A stretch of 64,000 nucleotides of DNA from Otis tarda (Eukaryota; Chordata; Aves; Otidiformes; Otididae). Every line of letters starts with the position of its first letter. The first letter of the stretch is position 1. The translations under genes and the position numbers were made by a program. The stretch is taken from the NCBI GenBank assembly GCA_026413225.1, contig CM048572.1, positions 3,906,001 through 3,970,000 on the forward strand, in the 5' to 3' direction. Under the pieces are notes generated by a model. It made no database searches and was not told the DNA's origin. It saw nothing but the letters and a program-made list of their open reading frames with translations. Below, in pieces: positions 27,086-40,000 of this stretch.

Positions 27086-30000
27086 GCAAGTTGCTCCCTG
27101 ACTGGGGAAACACAATGTAGAGTGGCCTGTACCTCATTGCTCCCTTCTGCCCAGGTGAATTGGTACATGGTGAAAGACGCCAGCACAGACGAACAAACGT
27201 CCCTTCTGAGCCAGCACTGCCTTCTCTGTTGCTGGCGGAAGTGCTCATTGGTCTTTCTTCCTGCCAGTCCCATCAGCTAAGAGCATGAAGTACAGTCACC
27301 TACAATAAAAATAGTGGATACTGCTTTGCAGAGGTATCCAGCAGCCATTACCCCCCTATAGGCTTTTCAGGCTTTTTCCTTGAGTTTTCACAAGATACTT
27401 TTAAAAATTTCTCCTATGGGTGGTATTTTAGAAACCCCTAATCCGTTCTTTCAAAAGTAAGTATTCAGAAGAGAATTGTTCAGATGTAAGCTACTTGATT
27501 TAATGAAATATCCTGTATCAGTTGGTGGTCCACGCTGTGTCACGCCGTTCCCCCAATTGTGTTGATACTCTCGAGCAAAAAGAAAGATCTGCTCTTTAAG
27601 CCTTAGCAGCATCTCTTTTCTAGTTTTTCTGAGTAATGTATTTTAAAGTTTCCCTTTCAATCTCTGGTACTCCATATGAGCAAATTTAGGAGCCTATTTT
27701 CTGAGTCCTTTAGGGAGGTTTTTCTGCTGGAAAAGAGCAGTAAAATCACACAGCTCTGTTTTGTTTTATTTCTTTATATGGGGGAACATTCCTGTATCTC
27801 GTTTCACCACCTGCTGTCTTAAGAGTGTTGCTATTTTGTCTTTTTATTGAAAAGTCTTGTGATTTTTCTCAAAGTCAATTTACTATACTTTTAACTGCAT
27901 TCAGTGAATAATGGCTTTTCCAGCAAATGCACCTGTTATAAAAAAATTGGTAGAGATTTTTATAAATTTTCACTCTGGTTTCTTTAATTGCATTGTAGCC
28001 TATTATACACACATTTGCAGAGAGTGCAGTATTTACATGCCACATCTAAGTGATAAGGTTAGCTCCTGTAATGAGCCCATTTCATGACTTAGACATATGT
28101 ATGAAAACTAGAATGAACCCTAGAATGAGGGGGATGGGGATCTTGGGGAGAATTTTAGCTTTTTATTGACTGTGACCACCTCAGAATGTGTGAATACCTT
28201 TCTCTGTGTAACCATATAGACCATTCTTAGTCTAGTCTCAACAAATCCAGTTATTTCAACCTTAGATTTTCCCAGCCTCTTCCGTTTCCTTTCAGTCTGT
28301 TCTGCACGCTCTCCCATTTGTATAAATTCTCTCAAAATACCATATCCAAAAGCAGGTAGCACATCCTTGGAGACCTCAACAGCACCTAGCAAATTAGAAG
28401 AATAGCACACTGTGAACTGCTTGAAAGACTTAACACAAAGAATGAGGTGTTTCTTCCTCCTCCGTAGTTTTATTTTTTGTATTTGAACTGAGACCCAATA
28501 TATCCTCTTTGTTGTTTTCTGGTTAGTTTTTCTACTTTTTGTTTTTGCGTGTTTTATTTGTCCTTTACAACTATATTATTTTCCATTCATCTCTATTAAA
28601 TATGATAAAATTGATTTTCAAAATTATTTAAAATTCTTATACAAACTTAAATGTCTTAGAGCCCCCTTAGTCTGCTGCCATCCTCTGTTCAGTTACCCAA
28701 GGCTTTAGTGAAAACACAAATTTGAGACAAAGACAGAAATCTGCATGCACAGGAGCGAGCCAGCACAGAGGTCGCTGGAGGGGATCCCACGTGACGCAGC
28801 ATGCTGGTAGGATGCCCATTCTTCTGGCCTCCCTTGTAGACACGACCTTGCTTTCCTAGATCCCTTCCCTTTGTGTGCTGACCTTTCATATCCCAGCCTG
28901 CCTGAGATGGTTCTGAAAAAGGCACTTGAAAGTAGTCTGAAGTAGTGTTTCTTCACGCCTTCTTATGAAACCTCTGATATAAAAATCTTTCACTATGCAG
29001 GAGTAGGTTGACCCCTCATCTCTTCAACCTGACACTTCTCCAGGCAGCCAGTGTCTGCTCTGCAGTGCCCTGGGTTTTTATTATAGTCCTTCCAAACCGT
29101 GAAGCTGGAAAGAACCTGACCATGCAGTAATTATTCTTAATATTTCTTCTTATATACTGGGGACGTTGAGTTGGAGTACATGATGGGGTGTGACTGTTAA
29201 CTAGTACCTGTACGTAAGATCGTTATGTGATGTCTTTTCTTTCTGCTGGAGGCCAAGCAGCATACAGATGGAGTATGGTCTGCAAGATCATTTTTAGTGT
29301 AATACTGTAGAATATTTCAAATAAGATTCATTGTATTTCCCTTCATCTGAAATGCAGGTACACCAAATCCAAAGTCACTTTCAACATTAAGACATTTCTG
29401 ATGTTCCCCAGTGCTCATGATAAATAACTTGAATGAGGTTGTTTGTAAAACTAATGATCATGAACTCGGCACTGTTAACGATCTGTGGATAACGATGAAG
29501 AACACTTTTATATGAACTAATAGAAATAATACAAACTTAGATATTCTTTCATCGTTTTGTCCTATTGCCAAAAGAAAGATGAAGCCTCAGCAGGCATAAA
29601 TATTCTCCCTTGAGGCACAGGCATTTCATTCTTGCCTTTATTTTCCATGATATAACTTGCAGAGCTTGACTCCACGTTGCCCTTTAAAAATAACTTTTAG
29701 GTATTCTTATATCAATCTGAAGCCTGTGAATGATGCTATGATTGATTTGCTGAAGACTGACATTCATCTATAATAGATTCAGAAGAGGGAAGAAGAATGC
29801 AAGTGTTCCCAGTCTTTACTCCTCAACTCTTTCCTCAAAATCTCCAGTGCGATTTTGAGGACAATTCTGCCTTAACATCTGTTATTGTCAGGAGGACTCA
29901 GTCCTTCATAGATTATTCACATATGACATCTTTAGACCTCTATTTGAGAATTTATATCCCATTCACTGCTTGAAAATACCACTGTGAGGGATTTTATCTA

Positions 30001-30483
30001 CATGACGTGTCCACTGGGCTGTTTTTTGTGTGTTGGATATTTGAAAGTCCGTCTGGTTTATTAGCATGCGGTTAGTTCTGTCAATCTACCTATACTACTG
30101 TTATGGAGAAAATAAAATTTCCACAGCGTATATTAGTTTTCAAGACTTCAGAGTTTAAATAAATGCTTCCCTTAGGTGTGATTGCTTTGTCTATGTGCTG
30201 CTTTGTGTATTGCAGCTGTAGGACACTGCAGAAGGACGTTAGAGAAGAGTCTGCAGTTATTTTTTGGAGTTTCAGAGTATGGAGAACTTTATTGTTGGAA
30301 AGAGATGGATTTAATCTCCCTATCTTCTTGCAGCTCTCTGAGGTGTGTCAGTAAATGTGTGATGTTATTTTGTGTGTCTGCCGGCACGCAGGTATAGGAC
30401 AGTCTTTAGGCACCTGACCTTGTACTGTGCTAAAGAACGGTATTTTAGAACAAAGATATTTTTGCACATGCTCTTATGCATAT

Positions 30484-30498
30484 GTATATATATATATG
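30484..30498 (+). repeat. Short TA microsatellite
   Basis: An alternating TA run within TATGTATATATATATATG, flanked by other ATGT-rich sequence. Confidence 0.75.
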
Positions 30499-33400
30499 TT
30501 TATGAGGGAGAATATGTTTATTATGTATACGCAATGTAAGTAGCATGTACAAGTGATCCTGGAGAATTATATTCATTTATTGTGTATGCAGGCAATGACT
30601 GGATACATGTAATCACTTTGGTGATGAGGAAGGGTGGGTTAGTTTATAAATGTACATCTTAAAGGAAATAAGTAAAGCTAAATAGAAGAAAGGGAGTTTA
30701 AATATTTTAAATATATTTGGAAGTTCTAAACAAAGGTGAAACAAATATTTTCATATCAACAGCCAGCCACTAGGAAAAATTAATTTGTACAGAGCAAGGT
30801 CCATGAGTATTATCATCTCATTCTTGGTCTCTCGAGCATGAAATAAAGAAAATATTTTTGGTTTACAAGATGCTAAACGGATTAAGAGATAAAAAGTTGT
30901 AGTGTTATTTAGCAGAACACCTAAGAATGTTGGTTTTTTTCTCATTTTATGCTCTAGCTGTTCTCCAAGCAAACAATCCCCTATGATGTATCTGTGTACT
31001 TAGATATTCCTGAATATGGTAACAACTGGAAATTTCCTGTGACAAAGGGGAGTGGTATTGCTTTGTTTTACGTTGGAGAACTGAGGCTTTGCCTAGATAA
31101 AACTTACCTTCCATTTCAGTCTGTAACAAAGTAGAAATTGAGAATCTCTGAAGCCATAGGCTATAACTTTAATCTCCAGATAATTCTTCCTTTTCTTGTG
31201 ATTTTAGGCATCATCTGTTCATCCTGAGCTTACCTTTCCGATGTCCCTCTCGCTAGCATCCTTATTTTGATTTTGTTTTTAATGCACAGTAGTTCTTTCC
31301 ATCCTTATGAAGGAGTAGTTTGCAAACCTGGTGACCTTGGTTCTGTAGTGAAGGAGGAATGAGACAAGAAGCTCTAAACTTGCAAAACTTGTTTGTTTTG
31401 CAGATGGTGGCTGTGGGGTGTAGATCTCCATAGCTATATAGGGAGCAATGCCATTTGCAACTTCTTAGTGGCATCACATGAGTTTGCCTCAGGCATTTAT
31501 GTTGATAATTAATTCATTAATGCCAAGAAAGCGTGGCAGTTTCTTGTTCTTAAAACTCCCACGCAGTGTACCTTGTGCTTGACAATAAAGATTGGAGTCA
31601 AGGATCAGTGAAACAATAAAAAAGCTTCTAATGTTGAAAGCTATGGGGAGCATAACAATTTTTCATGCCGTTGGCAATTCTGAAAGTTCAGTTGTGTTGA
31701 TAGGCGTGGTATAAATACCTGGAAGATAAAACTCCTGACCTGCTTTTTCTAAACTCGTATTCAAATGCATGCGTCACATGACTTGGTTGATTGAATACAG
31801 GGCAAACAGTCATCACGTTAGATCTTTTAATTTTGTGGTATCTAATGAGGAATGAGATTATCAATCTAGGCTTCTGATATTATAAACCTAATTATCTGTA
31901 TTAATTAACATCTCCTATAAGATACCTCAGGGTTATTGTTCTGAAGTCATTCAAGCTGAGTTTCTCCTGCATGGCATTCCGCCTTTGATTTAGGCAAGAG
32001 TTTGAAGGTAAATGAGTGAGTTTCTTTCCTCTTAAAAATAAACCAGATCTGCTTTTTCTTTAAGTGTGCCTGAATGTGAGACAATAAAAATGAGAATTTG
32101 GGTGACAGGCATGGAATAATGTGAGCTACGTAGGTCAGCGTGATGTTAATTGTACCAAAAAGGAACAGAATAGAATTGCACAGTGAGCACTTGCGGGCTT
32201 GAGCTCATCAGTGTCTCCAGACCCTGGTGAGCTGACCAGAGCACTGCAAGCCTGCGCAGACACTTCCATTTCAGCTGGAGTCGTTGAGTGGTGGGTTTAG
32301 ATCATACATGACGACTTCAGTGGTACTTGAAGTTATTCTGGATCTTGGAAGTGCTTTGCCTACTGTATCCAGAGAGAAGTATAATGGAGATCCAGGGATG
32401 CATCAGGATGCAAAGTGGCAACTGTCAGTATCAAGAAGGAATATTTAGTCTTTAATGTAGCATGGCATAATTAGTTGAATAAGTGTTTCAAGTTTTTTTT
32501 TTTTTTAATTAATTCCCCCTGAAAGTGTTGGCCCTAAAAAGTGAGGATAAGGGGCATTTTGGGTCAATTATATTATCTGGTAGAGGAAAGCCTTTTTCTT
32601 ACTAGATCAGAAATACTGTTCATCTGAGAATACTGTCCCTTAAAAGGTCATAAAACTGCCTTTGTCCATGTATCGGCCATCAGAAACATAGCCTTTTGAG
32701 CCTGGATGACCTGCTATGTCTTACCAAGCGTTGCACAGAGAGCTTTGACAGTAGATGGAAATGGGAGAAAGCCATAAAGTTTGCATATATTTTAATGATA
32801 ATATTTTAACAATCCGGTTACGCATAGAACCAATTCTTTTGTGTCAAGCAGCATTTTATTAGCTCTACAGTGAAGCTTTTGGTAACACTTTTTAGTTTTA
32901 TGAAGGCCTGAGGATACTGAGAGTGGGGGAGTGAATGTTTTTGCATAAATCTTTTATGCTGTCCACATAAACCGTCAGATTAAATTCCAGCAATCAAAAG
33001 GTTAATGAAGTCTGAACTTTAAGCTGAGAATCACAAATTGATGGCCATTTTCTCACATCAAGCTGTCAACCAGTAAGATGAGGGAACAGGAGAAAAGTAC
33101 CCATGGTTGCCAGTTTGAAGATTCCTTTTTCCAAGACATTTCCTTGCTTCACAGCTCCCAGAGCCAATATGCCCCTTCCTTGTTATCACAGAATAAAAGG
33201 ATAATAGCAAACCATGTAAAAGATTTTAAAAATTAGAAACTCTGAATGTCTCGAGGCAGCCTGCCAAGCCTGCTTTTGCCTGTGAGAGCCCTTGGATCAG
33301 ACCCTTCGATGGGACGAACTCAGCCTGACCACAGCTACTCATGATGGGAGCAGCCCACAGGAAGGAGTTTGGCTCTTTTTGTGGACCGCAGAGGGTAATT

Positions 33401-33679
33401 AACCTAAATGAAGCAGCTCCTTAAGGTACTTAAAATGAGATGGGATGAGCCTGGGCACAAGTCCCTGGCAAATGTCCACCCCTCGGAAGCAGCGCACAAG
33501 CCTTTTCCAGCCAGCAGTCCTTTTACCAGGAGTGAGGATGAGGAGTTCAAAGGCAAGTGGACTCTTCTGTTGCATGTGGCAGGCAGTGTTTACGCTAGCA
33601 GGTGCCCCTCAGTGCATCAACAGTAACGCAAAAACGTGATAAAAGGGAGATGAGTAAGCTCTGCTTTGCTGTTGCAAAC

Positions 33680-33960
33680 TAAGGCATTTCAGGATTTAAT
33701 TATACTACAGGTATATAAATTCCGGAAACATGTTAATGCTCCCGTGATTAAAATTATAGAGGGCCTAATTGAAAAAGCATAAACTGAATTGAAGAATTCC
33801 TAATTATAGTTTGCTTTGAGGTGTTAATTTCCTCCATAATGAATGCATAATTTCTTGGAACTAGAAAAGGGGGTTGCTGCACCAGTGCGTGGGCTGCAGA
33901 TGGAATGAAGGGATTATCATAAATGCAGCCAGATAATTCAGAAGAATAAACCTCTGCAGC
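33680..33960. promoter_or_regulatory. Candidate conserved non-coding element
   Basis: Unique AT-rich sequence dense in TAAT cores (GGATTTAATTATACTAC, GGCCTAATTGAAAAAGC, TTCCTAATTATAGTTTGC, ATGAATGCATAATTTC). It is bounded by more GC-balanced intron. It resembles vertebrate enhancer-type elements by composition only. Confidence 0.25.
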
Positions 33961-34817
33961 CATGATGCTGTTCTGCCTCTCTGTAATTTCAGTTCTCCTG
34001 GCACAGCACTTTTCCAAAGCAAAAGGCAGAGCTAGGAGGTGGTGAGGGATTTGCTTACTGTGCAAAAGGAAGGGGAAGCAAGCCTGGTTTAGTTACAAGT
34101 AGTCATGGTGCGAAAGGGAAAGGCGAGCAGAGAGGCAGAGCGCACAGTATTTCTACTGGAAAGGTCAAACAGCAAAACAGAAGAGGAGGCAATGCTGGTT
34201 TCCCTTGTCAGCCACCTTGACACATCCCTGAGCAACTGCAGGACCTGATGTTGATGCAAGTTGGGGGTTTTTTTCTGCCAAAAGATACACTCTGTATTTA
34301 ATATTTAATTTTATATCAAAAATATGCTTAGTTTTGAAGGGAGCTGGTGAACTACGGGATTATCAGATACAACCTCCTAATGTTTAAGTCTGCCCTGTTC
34401 CCACTGTGGTGGAGGCAGGAGGTATTTACAGGTGATGACAGGCTAGCTATGAATTGAAGTCCTTGCCCTTGGGACTTTCCATCCTCAATTTTCCTTCATT
34501 TTGGGACAGGAGATGTTGTAGTGAAGGTATCATTTAAGACCTCTCCCTGCTGTTAGCAGCGTGATCATTTTGCACTTTGTGAAAAGCACTAAGGGTCCAG
34601 AAAAGGTGGAAAGAATCTGGCTGATACTCCTACAGCTTCAGGTGCTGGAAATCTGTATTACCCTTAGCAGGAGAGCTCATCTTTTCTATTGCACATTGGT
34701 GATATCACTGAGTAGACTGTTACCTGGACACAGTGGCCTTGACTAGCAAATTCCTCCTGATATTAGAAACAGAGCAGGTTCCTCCTTTTTGTCTTGTGTT
34801 TTTATTAGCCTTTTAGT

Positions 34818-34860
34818 TAAAAAAAAAATAAACAAAAAAACAAAACAAACCAACAAAAAT
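34818..34860 (+). repeat. A-rich low-complexity tract
   Basis: A runs broken by single C and T residues (AAACAAAACAAACC type). It resembles the larger A-rich tract at 36642-36800. Confidence 0.8.
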
Positions 34861-36061
34861 ATCTCTCTAGTGTTCTCTCTTTAAATAGAATCAGATTCCT
34901 GTGTGCAGGTTTTCCCTCCACAGTCTGGTAGCTATGGTTGTGGAAGAAGGTGAGAAAGCTTTGAAATCCAAAGTAGGTTATATCTGCATCCAAATGGACC
35001 TAATTTCATGGAAGCCATTGGAAATACCCAAGTTAATTCTGACTGAGAATGTATGCAAATATACCCATCCCCTCATCCAAGCCACTGCTTTTATGAAGGA
35101 CACAGCAGAAGGTACGGGACAGTCCCAGTAAGGGTGTGCCATAGTCTCTCCTTGACCTGCAGGTTGTTCAAGAACCCCTTTGGCTCTTTTTGTCCTTGAA
35201 ACTTCCTTTGGGTCTTTAAACCAGCGATCACTGAGGATGATGACAAGACCTCCATCAGCCTGTTTAATACTGAGCGACAGTAACAAAAGAGAGGTTAGTT
35301 TGTTTTGGTTTTTTTTTGTAGATCAAACAGCAGGTGGCTCAGGAGCGAAAAAACCACCTCCAAAGCCACTAACATTAGCTCCTGTTGCAGCGAAAACCGT
35401 ATCTGTCTGCACTCATTATCGTTAATCTACCAGCACAGAATAACATTGAACTGAGAGAGAGGGACTGGGCTTGTTCCGCTGGGGAACGGCAACTATTATG
35501 TCTAATCTGTGAGCCGGGTCAGGCTTATGGAGATGGTAGAGATAATGGAATAGAGAGCTTTGAAATGCCCTCTGGTTCTTTTTTTTTTATATATTTTTTT
35601 TTAATTTTATTTCCAAGAAGATTAAACTGAGAGAATTTAAGGCATTAAAAAGAGTGATGCATATATAATGCAAGTAAATAAATGTGGTAGCAGCGTTCTG
35701 GTGGAGTGGAAAGGAGGCAATGTGACAATGTTGTGAGTATGGATAGCATCTTTTATTAGACCAAATAGTACAACTGGGGAAAATGGGCTTTTAAGCATGA
35801 AAATCCTTCTTTTTGGTCAGTAAATACTGACTGTCAATACAGTTGTCTTTTTGACAACTACTTACTTTTCGTGCATGTTTCCATGTTTCTGTTTGCTGTG
35901 CATGGGCACTGCGGTGATGATTAGACTTGCTCAGAACTGTATGGGAATAATTGAATTTTTAGATTTTTTTCAATACCTGTCCTTGTCGGAAAGACGCGGT
36001 CATGAATCGCTTGTAGATGAGTAATGGTGAGTGGAACGTTGGGGTTGGAAGCGCTGATTTT

Positions 36062-36092
36062 AGTGTGTGTTTGTGTATACACACACACGTAT
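36062..36092. repeat. TG/CA inverted repeat centred on TATA
   Basis: GTGTGTGTTTGTG-TATA-CACACACACG is nearly self-complementary, with one mismatch close to the centre. Alternating purine-pyrimidine sequence of this kind can adopt cruciform or Z-form DNA. Confidence 0.7.
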
Positions 36093-36641
36093 GTGCAAGT
36101 GCAGGTGTCTAGATGTGCACACATGCGCACAGCTGTTGGCTTAAACCATCACCAGCTGGCCACCAAATATGTTGTTACTGGTGTTTGTGGAAGTTTAGCA
36201 GGCTGTTGTGTCTTCTGTGTGGTGCAGTTGTAAGAAAGATAAGGTCTCCAGAACACCTCTCCTCCCCTGCACTGTCTGCTCCTCCTTCATCTCTGCAGGT
36301 CACATCTCAAGGCATGCCCAGAAGTAGCGTTTGTTTGTTTGTTTTGCCTTTTTGAAAGACTTTGGAGGATTAGCATGTCTTCAGGCTGGAAGCTCCAGAC
36401 TGCGTTAGAAAGGACACATTGACTGGTGGGTGGAAGTAGGAATATTGGACAAGAGCGTAGGGATTTGTTTACATACAACCGATATTTTGTGATACCAGGC
36501 AGGTCACTCATCACACTTTCTCCAGGCCACCGTTTACACATCTGCAGTGGGAGGTTAAGGGCTGTTGGGATAAAAATCTACCCGCGTAGGGTCTGAGGCC
36601 GTATGACATTGTATTTGACGTTACATTATGACTTCTTTTTA

Positions 36642-36800
36642 CAAAAAAAAAAAAAAAAAAAAAACCCAAAACAAAAAAAAACCCAAACAAACAAACCCAA
36701 CAAAACAAACAAACAAAAAACAGAACCAAGCCCCGCTAAACAACAACAACAAACCAAACAGAACAACCACTCCAAAGAAAAACAACAACAAAGAAAAGTC
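36642..36800 (+). repeat. Long A-rich (CAAA/CAA-type) low-complexity tract
   Basis: About 159 bp with A and C dominating: a long A run, then AAACCC, CAAA, CAA and AACAAC motifs, and almost no T. The frames at 36603-37058 that read as lysine/asparagine-rich protein come from this tract and are not a gene. Confidence 0.88.
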
Positions 36801-36973
36801 TATTTTCTATTATGTTTTTTGTTTTCTCAGTCGGTTGTGAGAATTTTGTGTGTGATGCTGCAGTATAACTGCAAAGAGAGTTCAGACAAAATATTTTGGC
36901 CAAAGATAACATTTGGTATAGTGATGGTAGGAGGATGTTTTTCTACAAATACAAATATTTTGTTTGGTCTTGG

Positions 36974-37011
36974 TTTTTATTTTTATTTTTTTTTAATTTT
37001 TTTTTTTTTTA
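36974..37011 (+). repeat. T-rich low-complexity tract
   Basis: T runs broken by single A residues, ending in T14, lying about 175 bp downstream of the A-rich tract and complementary in composition to it. Confidence 0.85.
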
Positions 37012-40000
37012 AGCTTCACACAGTGCGCTATTCCTTAAACTGCTTGTTCCGCGGGTAGCTCATCACAGTTACTGGTGCTGACTGGGGAGAATACAGGGCT
37101 GCATCTCCTTTCTGTACAGGGAGCATGCAGTCTTTAAACTTTCTTACATTCTCTAGACCCCATTTCAATCACTATAGAAATCTGACAAAGCTTGAAATTT
37201 TAGCCATAAAAAAATCCCCACGTGAGAACTCTGACTCCAAATAGTACTAGCCAAGTGTGAAATTGCTACTCTTTGTTTCATGAATTTCAGGGTGCAGCAT
37301 GCTTTGGTAGTGAATCTAACTACTGAACTGAATATGAGAACAGAAGAAAATGTGAAAAGACTCTCTTATCAGTCGTCTTGATTAAATGGATTATATTAAT
37401 ATTGGCTCAGCAGGTTTTTTTCGTAGCAATGGCAGTAATTACCATCTTTTCTTTGTATGCCATTTTTACAAATTTGGCTGGTGGTTTTTTTTTGTTTTTG
37501 TTAGTCTTCAACTTCAGTGAATGTGGTAGAAGAGTTTAATTTAAATGAGTGTTAAAAGAGCGCATAAAAATAACTTCAAAATGAAGGATCTGGTGTGAAT
37601 AACTTTTACAATATGAGAGACTATTTCCTCAAGTAGCATCACTATTACAAGCTTTATTTTTGTGAATGCCTTGCAGATGCAAACAAGCTGATTTCTTTTA
37701 ATGATTATATTGATGACAGTGCAGCCAAATATTCATAATGGGCTAGGTTTTGAATCTTTGAAATAGCCAAGCATATTCCAGAAGATGACATTGCAGAACA
37801 ATCTCTTTTTTCCCCTATTTTCTGCATGAAAGTGCTTATTGAAAGCTAACCTTAACTTCAGCACACTGTATTCTGCACGGAGCTGTTACAAAGCCTAATG
37901 GGAATAGTAGCAATCTTTAATTGATTTTAATGGGTTTCAAATCAGTTCTTAAATAGACAGAAAATTGCAGAATGGTGCACCGGGTCCTGTATGTACATCC
38001 TAGGTAGCTGTGAAACTCTGTTCATTATGTTTTGGAGATGAGTTTCAGAGCTTCTGATTAAAGGTGCTACTGAAGATATTAAGGGTGACATTTTAGAAGA
38101 TGTGAAGTAGGTAACTTGGTTCTCAGGAATATATTGCCACCTGTTTGAACTCTGAAAACTTTATGAACTTGGAAACAGTCTGTGGAGTCGATCTGAATTC
38201 TTGAGCGGTTGATGATGGGATTGCAGGAGGAGCACAGCTGAATTCTAAATGTGAGTGCCAGGCAGCACATCAAACCCTCTCCCATCCTGGTATCCTGGGA
38301 GATGGCTCCGTGCTGTCAGAATAAAGGCAGTGAACTTTCATGGGTATATACAAATATATTTAAATTGGCTCAACCAAATTTAATGGGTTCAGAAGCTAAA
38401 TGGAAAAGCAAATGATAAAAAAGCTCTTGTTAAGTGTCTGCAGCCTAGATTCTGTGACTTAACTGTTAACTTGCAGAATGGGCTCTTAAAAAAAAAAAAA
38501 AGGATGGCTGGCTGGTATTAGGACTGCCATGTTTAGGTAACAACCAGGGAAACTGGTCTGAGGGTGCGTTTCCAGTGAGCAGACCTGGTGTTTGATGGCT
38601 GAGGTTACGTCTGGTTTCTGTAGTTTGTTGCAGAGCTCTGCAGTATGAAACCAGCACTTGGTATTTAAGGTCCGTGTGAACCAGAACGCTGACAATGCTC
38701 TTACAGTGTTAAGATCATGCTTCTTTAAAAGCATTTGCATTGTAAATAAGAGAAAAGAAGCTGAACTGTTTGTTAGTCCCTGTAATTATTTTACTTTGGT
38801 GCTGTTCCTGTGCACCCGATGCTTTTTATTCACTACTGTGCAGCAGTAACTCTTGTAGATTGGTCAGATGGTGTTTGGGTTTGATTTCCGTGTTTTTGGA
38901 TAGCCTGTTCAGAAGTGCTGGATCTGTTAATTCCATAGAAAAGGTGAAACAATGGAAACACACTGCCCAGCTCTGTGTCGACTGCTACTTCCTATGTACC
39001 TTCAGTCTGAGATGACACAGCTGTTAGAAGATGCAAGTCTTTTCCATCCTTACTTCATTTACCCTTTTTGTCCTTCATTCTTTGAATTAAAATAACTGTT
39101 AATAAGGAAACATCTACCCTTTGGTGATAGCTTATTTCCTGTAGCCTATCAAACAGTTATTCTGTGTTCATTTTAGCTGGAAACAAGAAGTTCCTGTTGT
39201 CTGTAGAGTGAAGTACAAAACCTGCTCACAATAATCAGCTAAAAAATGCACTGCAACATCAGGCTGTACAAATTGCCTCTTATTTTTGTTCCTCAGGAGA
39301 AAATATTATTGGAAATAATATATGGCTGATAATATGTTTATGTGTTAAATATTAAAATTAAATGAAAGTATATGAAATCTTTATATGAGACGTTTAAGAA
39401 AATTTAGTGCCAAAATTGGTCCAGGGGGAATACTAAGCTGCAGAAGCATTGTTTCTTTTAAGCTTTAATAAGCCAGGTGTGGGCATCACTGTGAGGTTGC
39501 AAAGAAATTATCTTCCTTTTTTTATGCTACCGTTGTCAGGGGTACAGTGAAGATTTCACCTTGTTGACAGGTATCACGTCAGAGTACCAGAATGCACTGA
39601 CCGGGTGTTGAATGCTTTACAGAAAGCTCTGGCTCAGCTTTTCCTCCCCATATTCGTGCACATCTTTCACCCAGAACTTGAGGCTGGTCTAAATACATGG
39701 CTAGATTTGTGGACAAGCGTTTCTTCAGTCCATCCTCAAACTGTGCTGCGAGCAGCACAAAAAGAAATCAAGAGCAGAAGTCTGACAGCGAGGTCTCAGT
39801 TGCACAGAAATGGGCTGTGATTTTGGAGTGTTGATTATCTGCACTTGTGCTTCCGCGGTGAATAGAGAACTCATCATTTAAAAGATTACCTTGTAGATGA
39901 TGAAAAGAGCACATTTTCTTCCTCTGCAGACAACATTTGTGCTGTGGCGACCATTATGGCTGGTGCTTTTATCAGTGGTTTAGAGTGGAGCTGTCAAAAA

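Noticed and set aside
36603..37058. 151-codon lysine/asparagine-rich frame
   Set aside because: It is produced by the A-rich and T-rich low-complexity tracts.
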